NCBI GenBank assembly: GCA_007449985.2
Contig: VIIQ02000295.1
Coordinates: 1-64,000 of the forward strand
Direction: 5' to 3'
Source: Desmodesmus armatus
Lineage: Eukaryota > Chlorophyta > Chlorophyceae > Sphaeropleales > Scenedesmaceae
DNA: 64,000 nucleotides
The notes below the pieces were generated by a model. It ran no database searches and was not told where the DNA came from. It saw only the letters and a program-made list of their open reading frames with translations. Position 1 is the stretch's first letter. Each line of letters starts with the position of its first letter. A program made the position numbers and the translations under genes. This document shows, in pieces, positions 1 through 11,507 of this stretch.

Positions 1-714
1 TGATTGTGTTGAGTGCAGTGAGCAGTTCTGCTTGGTGCAGGCTGTCCTGCAAAGAGTGCATGCGTCATGTAGCATTGTTTCTTTCAAACCAATCTCGTAT
101 GGCAGCCCATTGACTTGACTAAGTGTACACTTGGTAGCCTCAACCCACCAGCACATGTGCTGGTGGGTTGCAGACAGCAGCGCTCGTGCAAATGAGCTCG
201 AGCTCGAGGAGCCAAAGTCGATATCTTCCTGGGTACCCGCCATAAGGCCATCACGGTGGTACTGGATTGCCTGCCCTGTGGCGCAGGCTGTTTTCCATGT
301 GGAGGTGCATATTTTGGTCTCCTGAATCAGCTGACTCAGGCTCTAGATCTGCAGAGCAGTACCACGACCATGCAGGCTATCTCGACATGCCGAATACTAT
401 CTGAGATACACCCCCGTAATATTGTGTCTCCCTTCATATTTTAGATATTGTCTTGATATTGATTGATCTAACATTGTTGATGTTGCTACAGCCATACACG
501 TACTGCTATAGCCGTAGCACGTAATGTTGACGTTTGCCGTGCCGAAAACCATGCGTTTACCTGTGAATTGATGACACTCTGTGTCTGTGTTCCTGAATGC
601 GCCTTCTGCACACGCAATCAGCATCAACATCGCCAGGCTGCTGGTATGCGCTGGCCAAACTCAACAGGAGCAGCCTCCACTGTCTTGACTGTTCTACAAA
701 TTCCATTACGTAAA
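1..714. other. 5' flank of the LRR gene
   Basis: No convincing exon was found here. Short open frames on both strands lack recognisable domains. Positions 415-490 are locally AT-rich, which would fit a promoter or 5' untranslated region of the gene starting at 715, but no clear TATA box can be named. Confidence 0.4.
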
Positions 715-3700
715 ATGACAGTATCGGAGCCTCTTTCGGTGCTGCGGGGCAAGGACGCCTTGGAAAGCCTGTCAAAGGTAAGGGACAGCAGCTGTACATG
801 CAGCAGTTCCAGTAAATCATTCACTTGGGCCGTTGTCTGCAGCAAAGGGTAGTTTCAGCTTCCCATATTTACAGGACCTTTGTGTAACGTTGAGTCTGCG
901 CCAATGGTTCCAGGCAGCTAGAACCCATGCCAGGTGGTACTGCAGGAGCATCTGCAGACAATGCTGTTGTGTCCGTCTATTCAGGATACCAGCTGATACG
1001 TGCTCCAGTGGGCTGCAATATTCCAAAACCCCATTGATCTGTCACACCACAGCATATTTCGAGACTTTGGCGCAGCAGTCGCCCCACGACAAGGGCATGC
1101 CCCCCCCCCTCTCTCTCACACACACACACACCCACACCGCCACCCCACCCCCACCCCACTCCCACCCGCACTGCCTGATCGGGACCCACACCAAACGAAC
1201 CACGCAGTCATGACACATGCTCACATCGCAGCTCACGCTGCACCCCCCCCCCCCCCTCCCCCCTCACCCTTCAAACCCGTTCAAGCTGCTTATCCCCTTT
1301 TTCTGCTCCTTATCCCCGTTCTGCTGTTCGCCACTCGCCCACTGGGCGCTGCTGCCCCTGAACCCTGATTACCTCATGTATCTGCGTCAACAGAGTGCAC
1401 AGATGTGCCTGTCTGGCAGCAGCATCCAACTGCTAAGGGGCCCCTCACCGATAACAACCTCCTTCACTCCCCTGCTGCCATCCGCCAGTTGGGGTCCACC
1501 CTCACTGCGCTACTGCTGCGTACTACTGATGCCTCTTCTCACTCCCTACTTGCTCACACTCCTCTGCTGCTGTTGCATTGTCAGAGTGTACGCAGCTGAG
1601 CCTGTCTGGCAGGGGCCTCCAGGCCCTCCCTCCCTCCTGGTCCCTCCGTCATTTCCTGCTTCTCACTCATTTCTTGCTTCTCACTTCCTACCGGTCACAC
1701 CCTGTCCTGTATCCGCGTCAACAGAGTGAACACAGCTGAGCCTGTCAGGCAGGACTCCTGCGGCATCCAGGTCCTGTCAGGGTTTGAGCGGCTGGTGAAC
1801 CTCGAGGTGCTGTGGCTAAACCACAAGCTGACCACAGCTGAGCATTGTCTGGCAGGGGTCTCCAGGCCCTCCCTCCCTCCTGGTCCCTCCCTCCTTTCCT
1901 GCTTCTCACTCCCTACTGGCCACACACCTGTCCTGTATTTGTGTCAACAGAGTGTACGGAGTTGAGCCTGTCTGGCAGGGGCCTCCAGGTCCTGTCAGGG
2001 CTTGAGCGGCTGGGAACCTTGAGGTGCTGTGGCTAAACCCACAACCAGCTGCAGTGCATCACGGGGCTGGACAAAACAACACACGCCTGCAGCAGCTGTA
2101 CGCTCACAACAACAGGTGAGGGAGCAGATGTGTGCCACATAGCGTGCCGCCACAATGGATGCTAGCTTAGTGCACTGTCAGCACCGCCCGTGCAGCACGG
2201 AGGCTCGTGCTGCTGCGGCAGCAGCTGACACTCACAACAACAGGTAAGGGAAGATCTGTGTTGGTTCAACCATGCATCATGCACTGCCATGCCAGTGGCA
2301 TCATGATGTTGTCCAAACACTTGCCGCCAAATTGTATTGTCAGCTGCCTGCTGCTGCAGCTGCCAACACAGCTGGCTCGCAGGCGCCTGCTGCTTCAAGT
2401 TTGAGCAAAGTTTGAGAAGTCACGGCCAGCGAGCTCAGCACTAGGCAACTTGCATCATCGTACGGTACGAACCTGTAGAGTATGAACATGTGCATGGAGA
2501 CGGGGTACACCGGTGTGCACGAGAGCGGAAAAAGCCAATGCGCCCTGCTGCTCCTGATGCCATGGTCTGCTGCTGCTGCTGCTTTGCTGCTGCTGCTGCT
2601 GCTGCTGACACTAGGCTGTGCACGCTGAAGGGCTCCCTGCCACAGCTTCAGTTCCTGACCCACCTTGATGTGTCATTCAACGGCCTCAAGGGGTTAGGCA
2701 AGGTGCTGGACACACTCAGCAAGCTGCGCTTCCTACAGCAACTCAACTGCAGGTGATCATCACTGAGGGTGGCGCCACTGGGGTCCCTCTGCACATGGGC
2801 CTTGTTATGAGGCCCGTGTTATGACCCGTTGGCAGTGCCCGCATTTGATAGCTGGGGCCCGTGTGCAGAGGGACCCCTGGGGTGTTGTCACTGACCCGTG
2901 TGCAGGGCACTGCCAACGGGTTTTGACATGGCCTTATAACACCTTCAAGGTGCAAAGTTTGCACACGGGCCCCAGCTATCGGATGCAGGGCACTGCCAGG
3001 GAGCTCGGGGACTGTGGTCTGACAGCGGGCCGCGTTGCAGTTGAAGTTTGTGTGCCAGGGTGACAAGTACACAAACCCTGTTTTGGCGTCATGTGGGCAC
3101 TTCTGGGCAGCCACAGAAACCGTTTCTGCAAATGCTTTGCAGGCCAAAAGATTGACCGGACACAATTTCCATCTGCTACCGCTTTGGCTCGAATACAACC
3201 CACCTTTGACCTGTCCCCTGCTGTATACCCCCCCCCTCCTTTTCAGGGCAACCCTTGCTGTGAGGAGCCTCAGTACCGCCTGGCTGTATTGGCAGCACTG
3301 CCTGGACTGACACTGCTGGACCTCCACGAGGTGGGGGGGGGGGGGGGGGGAGTATAGGACAACCTAGGGAGCTCTGGGCGCCGCCCAAAAGTTCCGAACC
3401 GTGGCTGCTGGTGTGAAAGTGATCGGTCACTAGGTGCAGCACAAACATCAAGCACAACATCTTGCACTGCAGAACCTTCACATGGGTGTTGTAGTCGCTG
3501 CTGGGGAACCTGTTGTATGGAAGGGGGGGGGGGGGGTAGGCCTTGCCGCGGCGGCAAGGGCTCGTGGGTGCAGTGGGTCATGATGCTGTGGTCTGGGACT
3601 CCGTGTCTGTCGTGGCAGCGGTTTGCCTTGTTGCTGTTTGGCCAGCTGGTGTTTGTCACTATTAGTCAGAAATTGCTCTGCTGCTGCTGCCACTGGTACT

Positions 3701-3912
3701 GCTGCTGTTACTGCTGTTACCGCTGCTGCTTGTGTTGCATTTTCCGTTGCTGCTGCTACTATGAACTTCATATTGAACTCGCACCCCTCAGGTGACAACC
3801 CTGGAGAGGCAGCAGGCAGTGCGTCTGACAGCAGCTGGTGACGTGAAACCACCCACCATTGGGTTTGGCACCCACCTACCCAAGCAGCTTCTGGCAGCAC
3901 AGCACACGTCAC

Positions 3913-3972
<60 letters not shown>

Positions 3973-4870
3973 GCAGCGGAGGTCAGGTGCCAGTGCTGCA
4001 GCTGCACAGCAGCAGCTGTGAGCAGCAGGCACAGAAGGCACCGCTGAAACAGCAGAACTACTCAATCCTGGAGGTTGAGTTAGCTGAGGTGGGTTGATGT
4101 CTCTTCTGTCATTCCACTCGCTGTGCATGCACAAAACTAGAACTGTAGGGGGCGCCAGCCTAGCTGCTGTTGTCAGAAAGTGGCACCAGGCACGAATTAC
4201 CCGGATTGTGCATAGCCAACCACCGCCCGTCTCTTTCTATGCATGTTGCAAGAATTCGCCGCCGTGGCACGGCTTCTGCACCTGTAACTGTCAAACTGGA
4301 CAACTCTGCAGATTGCGTCTCCCCCCCCCCCCCGCCCCACCCACGCTGGCAACCTCACCAGTTGAGGACAAGTGGGGACACTCAGTAAAAAAAAATTGAG
4401 GAAGTGGGGACACTCAGTTAAAAAACATCATGTAATCACCTGTCCTGCCTGCCCCACAGGAGGTTGCTGCAATCAGGCAGAAGCAAGCAGATGCTGCGGC
4501 AGCAGCAGAGGCAGCACTGTACGCCACCAACCCTGACGCAGCCTACTGGCAGCCCCGAAGCAGCCTGCCTCCCAATCCGGCAGTGATGCAGGCGCAACAG
4601 GAGTGGGTAAAGGCGTGCGCCCAGGCAGCAGCAGCAACAGCAGGACTACTGCACGGACAGAAAACAGAAGCAGCAGGAGCATGTGGGGGTGCGGTTGGGG
4701 TGTCGGCTGCGGCTGCAGAGGATTTGGCGGCGAGGGGTATGTTGCAAGGGACCTTCTCTTACTACCACAAAGAGTGTGGGAGACACTCGCACTACATCTG
4801 CCGGAGATGTAATGCTTACAGCCTGATAGCTTGGTGCTTGTTTACTGTTGCTGCTGTGGTGCGTGACTAA
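715..4870 (+). CDS. Leucine-rich repeat protein, LRRC72-like, with frame problems
   Basis: Proposed exons: 715-777, 1953-2115, 2615-2752, 3247-3330, 3792-4088 and 4460-4870, about 385 residues. Exon 1 reads MTVSEPLSVLRGKDALE. Exons 2 and 3 encode LRR units such as LSLSGRGLQVLSGLERL and LTHLDVSFNGLKGLGK. Exon 4 is an LRR C-cap (GNPCCEEPQYRLAVL...LPGLTLLD), followed by VTTLERQQAVRL and TIGFGTHLPK, the order expected of LRRC72-type proteins. Exon 5 holds a run of about 20 Ala from a GCA repeat; exon 6 is Ala-rich. The frame is not clean. Exon 2 needs three small indels (net two bases too many), and the exon 3/4 junction lacks one G, probably in the run at 3246-3248. This could be sequencing error or a decaying gene. 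The 3' end is uncertain: the last exon is open to 4870, but the true stop could lie in another exon. Such proteins are usually scaffolds, often ciliary; that role is inference. Confidence 0.6.
1393..1870 (+). repeat. Partial copies of LRR exon 2 head in intron 1
   Basis: At least four degenerate copies of the start of exon 2 precede the exon used in the model (1953). They begin near 1393, 1580, 1724 and 1834. Each keeps the block gagcctgtctggcaggggcc or a variant, usually after a retained acceptor (caacagag). The third copy extends through GFERLVNLEVLWLNHK. Spacing is irregular, roughly 110-190 bases. Confidence 0.75.
2218..2243 (+). repeat. Copy of LRR exon 2 tail plus donor
   Basis: The block gcagcagctgacactcacaa and what follows repeats the last 26 bases of exon 2 (ending at 2115), including the donor (caacaacag/gtaagg versus caacaacag/gtgagg). 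It lies 100 bases downstream inside intron 2. Confidence 0.65.
3914..3971 (+). repeat. In-frame (GCA)n repeat coding poly-Ala
   Basis: About 19 uninterrupted trinucleotide units within exon 5 of the LRR gene. In the gene's frame they read as alanine. Length polymorphism is likely. Confidence 0.9.
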
Positions 4871-5049
4871 CGGCCATCGGCTGATGTTGGCCACAAGGGC
4901 TTTCAGCATGTCCTGGAGCTTGCCTGTGATGGCTTCTGCTGCTGTGCTACTGTAGTACACAACTGCGCATGGACATGTGTGGATGTCTCGCTGTACAGTA
5001 TGTGTGTGCAGGCTTGAAAAACTCTGATCAAGTTCACTTAGCTTGCTAC

Positions 5050-5054
5050 TGTAA
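5050..5054 (+). terminator. TGTAA polyadenylation signal, LRR gene
   Basis: TGTAA lies 180 bases after the proposed stop at 4870. This pentamer is the usual green-algal nuclear polyadenylation signal. Another TGTAA at about 4808 falls inside the final open frame, so the exact end is uncertain. Confidence 0.45.
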
Positions 5055-5158
5055 CAATTTTTCACGTGACTGACTGTTCGCCACACACCAATGACTGCGC
5101 ACGGCAACCCTACAAACATATGGGTTGTTTTACTGGCGCTTTACTGGGCTGCAGCCTG

Positions 5159-5216
5159 GATAACCTCAAGTTTACCCCAGTAGTAATCTTTGCCCTGCAG
5201 CAAAGTTGAGGTTATC
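5159..5216. repeat. Nested inverted repeat (double hairpin)
   Basis: The outer arms are GATAACCTCAAGTTT (5159-5173) and AAAGTTGAGGTTATC (5202-5216); they match at 14 of 15 positions. Inside, CTTTGC (5188-5193) pairs perfectly with GCAAAG (5200-5205) around a six-base loop. The two stems overlap slightly, so they would be alternative folds. No flanking element was recognised. Confidence 0.6.
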
Positions 5217-6307
5217 TGGTTGTGTCACGGTAATGCGGTGCGCCTCAACATACTTCCAAGCTGCCCATTAACTTTGTACCTTTCAGTTGTATACCTTGCT
5301 TGAATGCTACTGCAAAGACCCGCTGATGACCATGCCTGAATCAGAGACACACCCAGCCAGACACGTTGCACATGCACGCCGGCATCGGTGAAGCTGTGTA
5401 TTGCAGCCTGGTTGTGGCTATGCCCGAAGGGCTTTGCTATAGTGACCGCAAGCCGACCTTCACGAACCGACCCGCCCCACCTTTTTTAGAATCGCAGTAG
5501 TATTTATGAAGTATCGACCCAAAATAGCTCTGCCCAACTCTACTCACTTCTACTGCTTTTGGACCCCCAACATTGGCACGGCAGCAGCAGCTGCACTGAC
5601 AGCTGCAGCCGCATCTGCTGAGCTGGACAGGCAGGGAGTACACAAAATTAACTTAAAACCAACGGGAAGTTCCCCTGATTCGGTCGCGATTGGCTGCAAT
5701 GACCCATCGCAACTGCCATCCCAGAAATTTTGCACTTTTTCCCAACAGGGTGTATTTTCTGCGACCAAACAAATTTAAGTGAGGCAACTAAGTTTACAGG
5801 CAAGTGCACAGGTACGACCAATGCTTGTCGGTGCAGAACGGCTTGGCAGTACAGTACGGGGTTGACTGGACCGGCAGATGCCATATCAGGAGCAACTGTT
5901 ACTACAGGTATGTAAAGGTTCCATCAGATAGCAGGTACAGAAGCTTGCGGAGTCCAGGCAACCAGTATGCAGACAGCAGGGACCGATCGAACTGGCGATC
6001 CTTGTTGCTGCTCTCACCAAAACGGGCGTTTCCGGCACGCGTTTGACGCGCGTTGGTCTTGCAACATTAACCGGTTTGTCTTTTGAATACATGAGACGGA
6101 AGCGCACACAACTGCCATGATGACGTCGCTTCTTGACAGCTGCACCTTCATTGAGCCTCCAGTCCACGCGACATTTCGACAAAGCATTTGCTGCTGTTGA
6201 AGAAATGCATGGCAGTTGCTTCAAGCCTTTTTTTAGATACCCTTCCACTGGCCTTCCTGGATCACGCTCGGGCTTTTGCCATGTTTGGGGGAGGTGGTGG
6301 TGGTGGT

Positions 6308-6332
6308 GGGGGGGGGGGGGGGGGGGGGGGGG
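6308..6332 (+). repeat. Poly-G run
   Basis: Twenty-five consecutive G, preceded by a short GGT repeat (6294-6307). It is one of many homopolymer G or C runs in this window and is outside any proposed exon. Confidence 0.9.
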
Positions 6333-6949
6333 CGCTGCTCAGCAGGTTGCGAGCGCTGCTGCACTGGGTCACTGAGGTAGAGTTGCGAGAACAGGGGGCT
6401 TCACCCACCCCACTGGGATTCCCTGCCAATCCCCCCCTCCACCCTCTTGGTGTGCTGCCACACTGTCTGCTGCTAACCAGTTGCAAATGCTGTTGCAGCA
6501 GGTCGCTGAGGTTGAATTCCGAGGGCAGGGGGAAGGAGGGGGCGGGGGCTACCCCATACCTTACCCACCCGACTCTGCTGCCTCCTTCACGGGCATAGCC
6601 GGTTTGGGCGCAGCCCACATGTTTACTGGTGCGACCCTGTCGGTTGTGTCTTTCTGGCGTATGGTGGTGCAGCTTGTGCGCAGCCAGTTCAGTTTGCTGA
6701 GGGATGTTTGTGCACAGGCAGTGCTGCTTGGCTCACTGGATGGGCCAGCTCACTGTTTGATAGCTTGGTGCGTGTTCTTCAAAGGGGCAAGTTGTCTGTT
6801 GGATGCACTTGTAGTAGCCAGCTGTGGTTGGCAATGCGCTGCCACAGCTCTGAACTGTTGTGGGTTGCTTGCGGTCGGTGTTGTTTGTCACAATGATAGG
6901 CAGTGTGGGGGATGACCTTTGTGATTCAGGCACAGGTACATGGTGTACT

Positions 6950-7290
6950 GTATGTGGCAGTAATTGTTTGCTGGACAACTGCACAGTACGCTGGGCACTT
7001 TACAAACGACGCAGTTGCTTGCAGTAACCTCATTACTGCCGTCCGCATTACTGCGCACTTTACCGCAGAAACGACATGATTACTGCGAGTAATGAGATTA
7101 CAGAGATGTGCGGATTACTGACGCTTGTAATCGCGCAGTAATGTCGCTGCGGTAATCCGCTTAACAGGGGCTTTACACACAGTAATGTTGCAGTAATCTC
7201 GGTCCAGTAATGCACTTAACCCACGACTTTACTGCTAAAACGACATGATGATGTCCCCAGTAAAGTCAATGCTCAGTAATCTTTTGCCTT
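6950..7290. repeat. Cluster of CAGTAAT/ATTACTG motifs
   Basis: About fourteen copies of GTAAT, or its reverse complement ATTAC, are packed into 340 bases, often as GCAGTAAT, GCGGTAAT or ATTACTGC, in both orientations. Examples: 7031-7050, 7079-7105, 7131-7160 and 7181-7216. A longer block, acgacatgat with ctttac upstream, occurs twice (about 7051-7081 and 7223-7250). The cluster also contains TTACA at about 7000, 7107 and 7173 and TGTAA at 7136-7140. It lies where base composition switches from TG-rich to CA-rich on the + strand, so it may mark the end of two converging transcripts. Confidence 0.6.
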
Positions 7291-8132
7291 GTATAATCTT
7301 CCCAAATGTTGGTAGGGAACTGGTTAACCAGTTACACCACCAATTATCAATCCCAGGCCACACTTGCGCAGATTTGATACAACACAGATCCTCTTTGACA
7401 GCCTTTAGCATACTTGACAACCTTGAGCCACTGACAGCCTCCAGCCATGATACACATCACGCAGCCCCACACAACACCCCCAGGTGCACCAGTTGCATTG
7501 TTTACACCTGTGGTGACCATGTCAATGGCTGCTTCATGGCACACATATGCCGACACACATCGTCTTGATACGTGATTGGCACCAGATGTACGACCTTATC
7601 GAAACACAGACGCAAACGGCAGTGCATGCAGCACCTCAGTGCTCACGAGCCAATAATGACATGTACTTGTAGAAGCATGTAGAGGAAGACCCCAACATAC
7701 ACCTCCCAACACACGCCTCGAGGCACCTCATCAGTATGGAGCGCCATTGACGCCGGCCAGATGTGCTACACCCTTTACAATCCATATCAGCACACTAAAA
7801 CAGCCGACATGCTCCACAATCCACAATCCACGACGCGACAGACACCACCCGCCATCTGTGTGGTGTGGCGGCAGCACACCCCCCCCTCCCTCTTGCAGCC
7901 TGTGGTGACACCAACCACTACACAGTATGGTGGGTGAAACAGACTGCGTCCGCAGCTGCAGGTTACTAACCAGCTGGTCACAGCCAAGCTGTGTGGGCTT
8001 GCACGACAACACGGCAGTGCCGCCACTGTGCACCGCCACTGTGCACGGACTGGGTGCTCCACCAGCCACCCACCCTTACAGCGTCTCCGATAGAAGCTCT
8101 CACATAGCAAAGAAAGAAAGGCTGCAGGATAC

Positions 8133-8174
8133 CACTTTAGGCATACACGCCCACACTTTAGGCATGCACGCCCA
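8133..8174 (+). repeat. 21-base tandem duplication
   Basis: Two adjacent 21-base units beginning cactttaggcat, differing at one base (8133-8153 and 8154-8174). Small tandem duplication in the gene-poor region. Confidence 0.85.
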
Positions 8175-8520
8175 CCTCAGCGATGACCGCCGCCATCATA
8201 ACCTTCATAATAGCATGCACTACTGTGCACTTGTGCCCCCCAACAAGAACCCTTGCAGCCGAACAGGCGCATTGCAGCGTATGCAACGGCAGCTGTACAC
8301 CAGCCAGCAGCCCACCACTACACTCAGCACGATAAGCCGCATGCGCAAGGGCAGCACTGTACTGCTAACATGATTATAGACCAGCCTGCGCCAGCTGATT
8401 ATGATTGTGACTGTGGCTGGGCAAGGTGAACATGTCTGATAAACACACCCAAATCACCGTACAACCAAGCATGCACCAGAGGACCTCGCAACCAAGAATG
8501 CACCAGGACGAATGCCAGCC

Positions 8521-8567
8521 AAGTAATATCAGCGCAGCGGGGTCCCAATCTACACAGGGCCAACCAG
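8521..8567 (+). repeat. Dispersed repeat, copy 1
   Basis: The block starting aagtaatatcagcg, followed by a GCGGGG core, atctacac and caaccag, recurs at 10596-10642 with a few substitutions. The copies are 2 kb apart in non-coding sequence, of unknown class. Confidence 0.65.
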
Positions 8568-8679
8568 TGTGGCGGGCACTCACAAGAGCAGCAGCAGCAG
8601 CAGACTCCTCAGGGGTGTGTAATATGCAGGACACCTCATAGGGGCGGTGGGGGTGGGGGGTAGCTGACGCACAAAAAGT

Positions 8680-8800
8680 GGCTGAAGAACATACCCACAC
8701 AACTGTACTTGCACAGCCAAACACTGTATGTGTGCCAAACACTGTTGTCGTGCAACCAACACTGTTGCTGTGCGCACGACACTGTGACAACCCAAGCACT
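8680..8800 (-). repeat. Degenerate ~20-base tandem repeats
   Basis: Read on the minus strand, CAACAGTGTTGG, CAACAGTGTTTGG, TACAGTGTTTGG and TACAGTTGTGTGG follow each other every 18-21 bases, separated by TGCACGA-like spacers. A related pair occurs at 8455-8510 (GGTGCATGCTTGGTTG and variant). This looks like an old, decayed minisatellite. Confidence 0.5.
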
Positions 8801-9825
8801 ACACGCTGTGCACCCCAGGCACGGCAAAAACTCCAGAAATAACACATGTGTATGCAAACGCATTTACGCGCATGCCCAGGAAGGGGTGGAAGTGAGGGAG
8901 CCACGTACTGCTGCTGCTATTATGACACCATGCCAGCCAGCCAACCAGAGCCTCCAGACAGATGCCTTTACTGCCAGCACACCTGCCTGTCCAGCAGCCA
9001 CGAGCAGCAGCCACACGTTATAACACCGTCATAACAGTTATGACACTGGCTCTCACTATTATAACTCTGGTGGCATCACTGGTTGGCCAGGGTGCGATGT
9101 AGCACGCGCTAAGCAATTCCTGAAGCCCACAATCCCTCGAAAGGGCCGCCATCCTCACAACGGTGCCGACTTACTACAGCCTTATAAGCGACAGCAAGGC
9201 AGTGCTACACTGCAGTAGCACGCTCACCCTACAGCTGTAAGGCATCTCGGGACGCCTGCCGCACACCACAACAGCATAATGTGGCAGGGTACACCAACCA
9301 TACACAGGGCTGCAGCCAAAATAGGGGCTGCACCTGCCAGATACTGACATCCCAAACACCGACATACACGCACGGCAAGATTCCACCTGGCGGCCCCTGC
9401 CTATCCAAGGCACAAGACAGATCCACCCGCAACCTGGTGCAAACACACACACATCCACACACTTCCGCGACGCAGCACACCACACCGGGTGCGGTCGCTT
9501 GCGGCGCATGCGTTGCTCTCCGCCATATTGGCACTCCATACCATGCCCGAGTGACACGCTTCTGGATACGTCGTATGTGATGTGTAATGCAGCTGGCGTC
9601 AGCGCAGTCCGACACTGCATACTTGACCCACCAGGAGGTGCAAGCCCAGTCAGCGGGGCACCCGGTATTACCAGAGTCCAAACAACCCCCTAGACAGCCC
9701 CTCGAGTCATGGTCACAAAACCCTGAGCACCTGAGTCAGGAGCATCCCACAAGATAACCACGATCGGCATTTGCACCCAACCAGGTGCTATTAGGCGCTT
9801 GCTGGTCACGCGGTCAGCGATCACA

Positions 9826-9848
9826 ACCCACACACACACACACACACA
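9826..9848 (+). repeat. (AC)n microsatellite
   Basis: About ten CA dinucleotides in the CA-rich gene-poor region. No coding role. Confidence 0.8.
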
Positions 9849-10034
9849 AGCAAGTCTATCACATGAGCACAACACTGGGGATGAGCATACCCTACCGTCC
9901 TACTGCCCGACTAGCTGGTACATGCACGCAGGTTGTAAGAAGCTTGATGCCGACAGATAACCAGGTAGCATCCCACGGAAGCGCACGCCACTGTGCCTCA
10001 CCGTCCATGTCGAGACAAAAGCATCAGCATACTA

Positions 10035-10165
10035 CAAGCTGTGAGCTTCCCGCTCAGCACACACAACCGTACATACCTCACGCCTAGTAACTGCTTTGAG
10101 CTTCCCTCAACACCCACAAAGATATACTCCACACCGGCAAAATACATTCTTTGAGCTTCCCGCCC
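10035..10165 (+). repeat. Three spaced copies of TGAGCTTCCC
   Basis: TGAGCTTCCC or TTTGAGCTTCCC occurs at about 10041, 10096 and 10152, a spacing near 55 bases. The sequence between is partly similar, consistent with a decayed tandem repeat of about 55 bases. Confidence 0.55.
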
Positions 10166-10595
10166 AAACTGGAAACCACACAGACCACAAACAGTTGCTG
10201 ATGCAGCACGCCCAGCACAGCCCACCACGGGTGTGCGCTAGAACCAGGTTTTGTTCCCTCACATCCCCAGTCCCCTTCACCACCCGGAAGTGATGATACA
10301 TTGAAAGCCAGCATACTACCAGTTTGCCACCACACCCGCACTTGGTTTGCTCAAGGAGCGGCACCGAGAGGTTGGACTGTGACACACACAGCAAGCAGCA
10401 GTGCTGTCATGTCTCTATCTTGAATGTCTGGAAGGCAATGTCACTCCAAGGCAGCCCAAGCCTGATAGACTTCACCGACCAACCATACAACCAGAGTCTA
10501 CTGGCCTCAAACAGTTGCCTATCAGCAACAAATCCAACAACAGGAGCAAGCAACATCCAGGCTGTAGCTCTGCCAAGCAGCCACCCAGCACCCAC

Positions 10596-10642
10596 AAGTA
10601 ATATCAGCGGTGCGGGGATCCGATCTACACCCGTGCAACCAG
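10596..10642 (+). repeat. Dispersed repeat, copy 2
   Basis: Second copy of the block at 8521-8567: the same aagtaatatcagcg start and caaccag end, with scattered differences between. Confidence 0.65.
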
Positions 10643-11480
10643 CTAGACCACGCCACAGCACAGCGGCACAGCAGCAAAGCAGTGGCAGCAAGGTGCGCTG
10701 CCAGCAGCAGCTCATGTGTGCGGTAAAGAACACGACCTCATGCTGCCCACGCCAGAGGTACACTGGCATGCAGGGGTAGCAAACGCATGTGTGCATGGAG
10801 GAATCTCTGCTGCGGAGCAAGCACAGCCCTGCACACGTCGTGCGCACAGAGGGACAATGAGCAAGCTCAGGATGAGTCTGGCCCCAAGTGTGCATCATGC
10901 ATGTAGCATGCAGTGCGTTGTGTTGCTGCAGTACGCTGCCATCCGCGGCGGCAAACTACAGCGCAGCCAATGCTGCACGACTGCTCAACTGCTGCTGCTG
11001 TCACATGCCAGATGCCACACCCACAGGACATTTGTACTCCCTACACCGCAAACCCCAGTCGGGCACTCTGGCTTATTCGGCTGTGGGGCTGGCTGGTTGG
11101 CTCTAGAGTGTGATGTAGCAGCCGCCAAGTGAAGCAGAACACACACACGCGCGCGCACGAACGCGCACACCCCCCAACACACACGCATTAGGATGCCCCC
11201 AACATTACGCCACAAACCCGGCAACATCAACATGCGGCATCACCAGGTGTCTGTCTCTCTTCGGACACACTCATACTAGTGCAGGCCAGCCGCCACCTCT
11301 TGTTGCTGCAGCAGTAGTTGCCACACTATAGGTGTGGTGGGCCGCTACACACCTGCAAACACAGCACCACGCACCACCTTACATACAGACAGATCCACCT
11401 TGCCAGACCCTGCATGCTTGCACTGGCAAGCTGGCATGGGTACCACTCCCCTGACGGCACTGTGCCCCCTGATGCACCCA

Positions 11481-11507
11481 GTGTGTAGACACAGGGAGTG
11501 CATCCAG
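11481..11507 (+). repeat. 27-base dispersed repeat, copy 1
   Basis: Begins gtgtgtagacacaggg and ends gtgcatccag. The same 27 bases occur exactly at 29744-29770 and with one or two changes at 31333-31361, in introns of an unrelated gene. Not explained by any gene model. Confidence 0.75.

Noticed and set aside
3478..4134. 218-codon minus-strand frame opposite LRR exon 5
   Set aside because: Antisense of a trinucleotide repeat and exon; low-complexity Leu run, no domain, no splice support.
8374..8904. 176-codon minus-strand frame in the gene-poor region
   Set aside because: Codes for Cys/Thr/Val-rich text produced by degenerate tandem repeats; no known domain.
10407..10898. 163-codon minus-strand frame
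   Set aside because: No domain, composition typical of translated CA-rich non-coding DNA.
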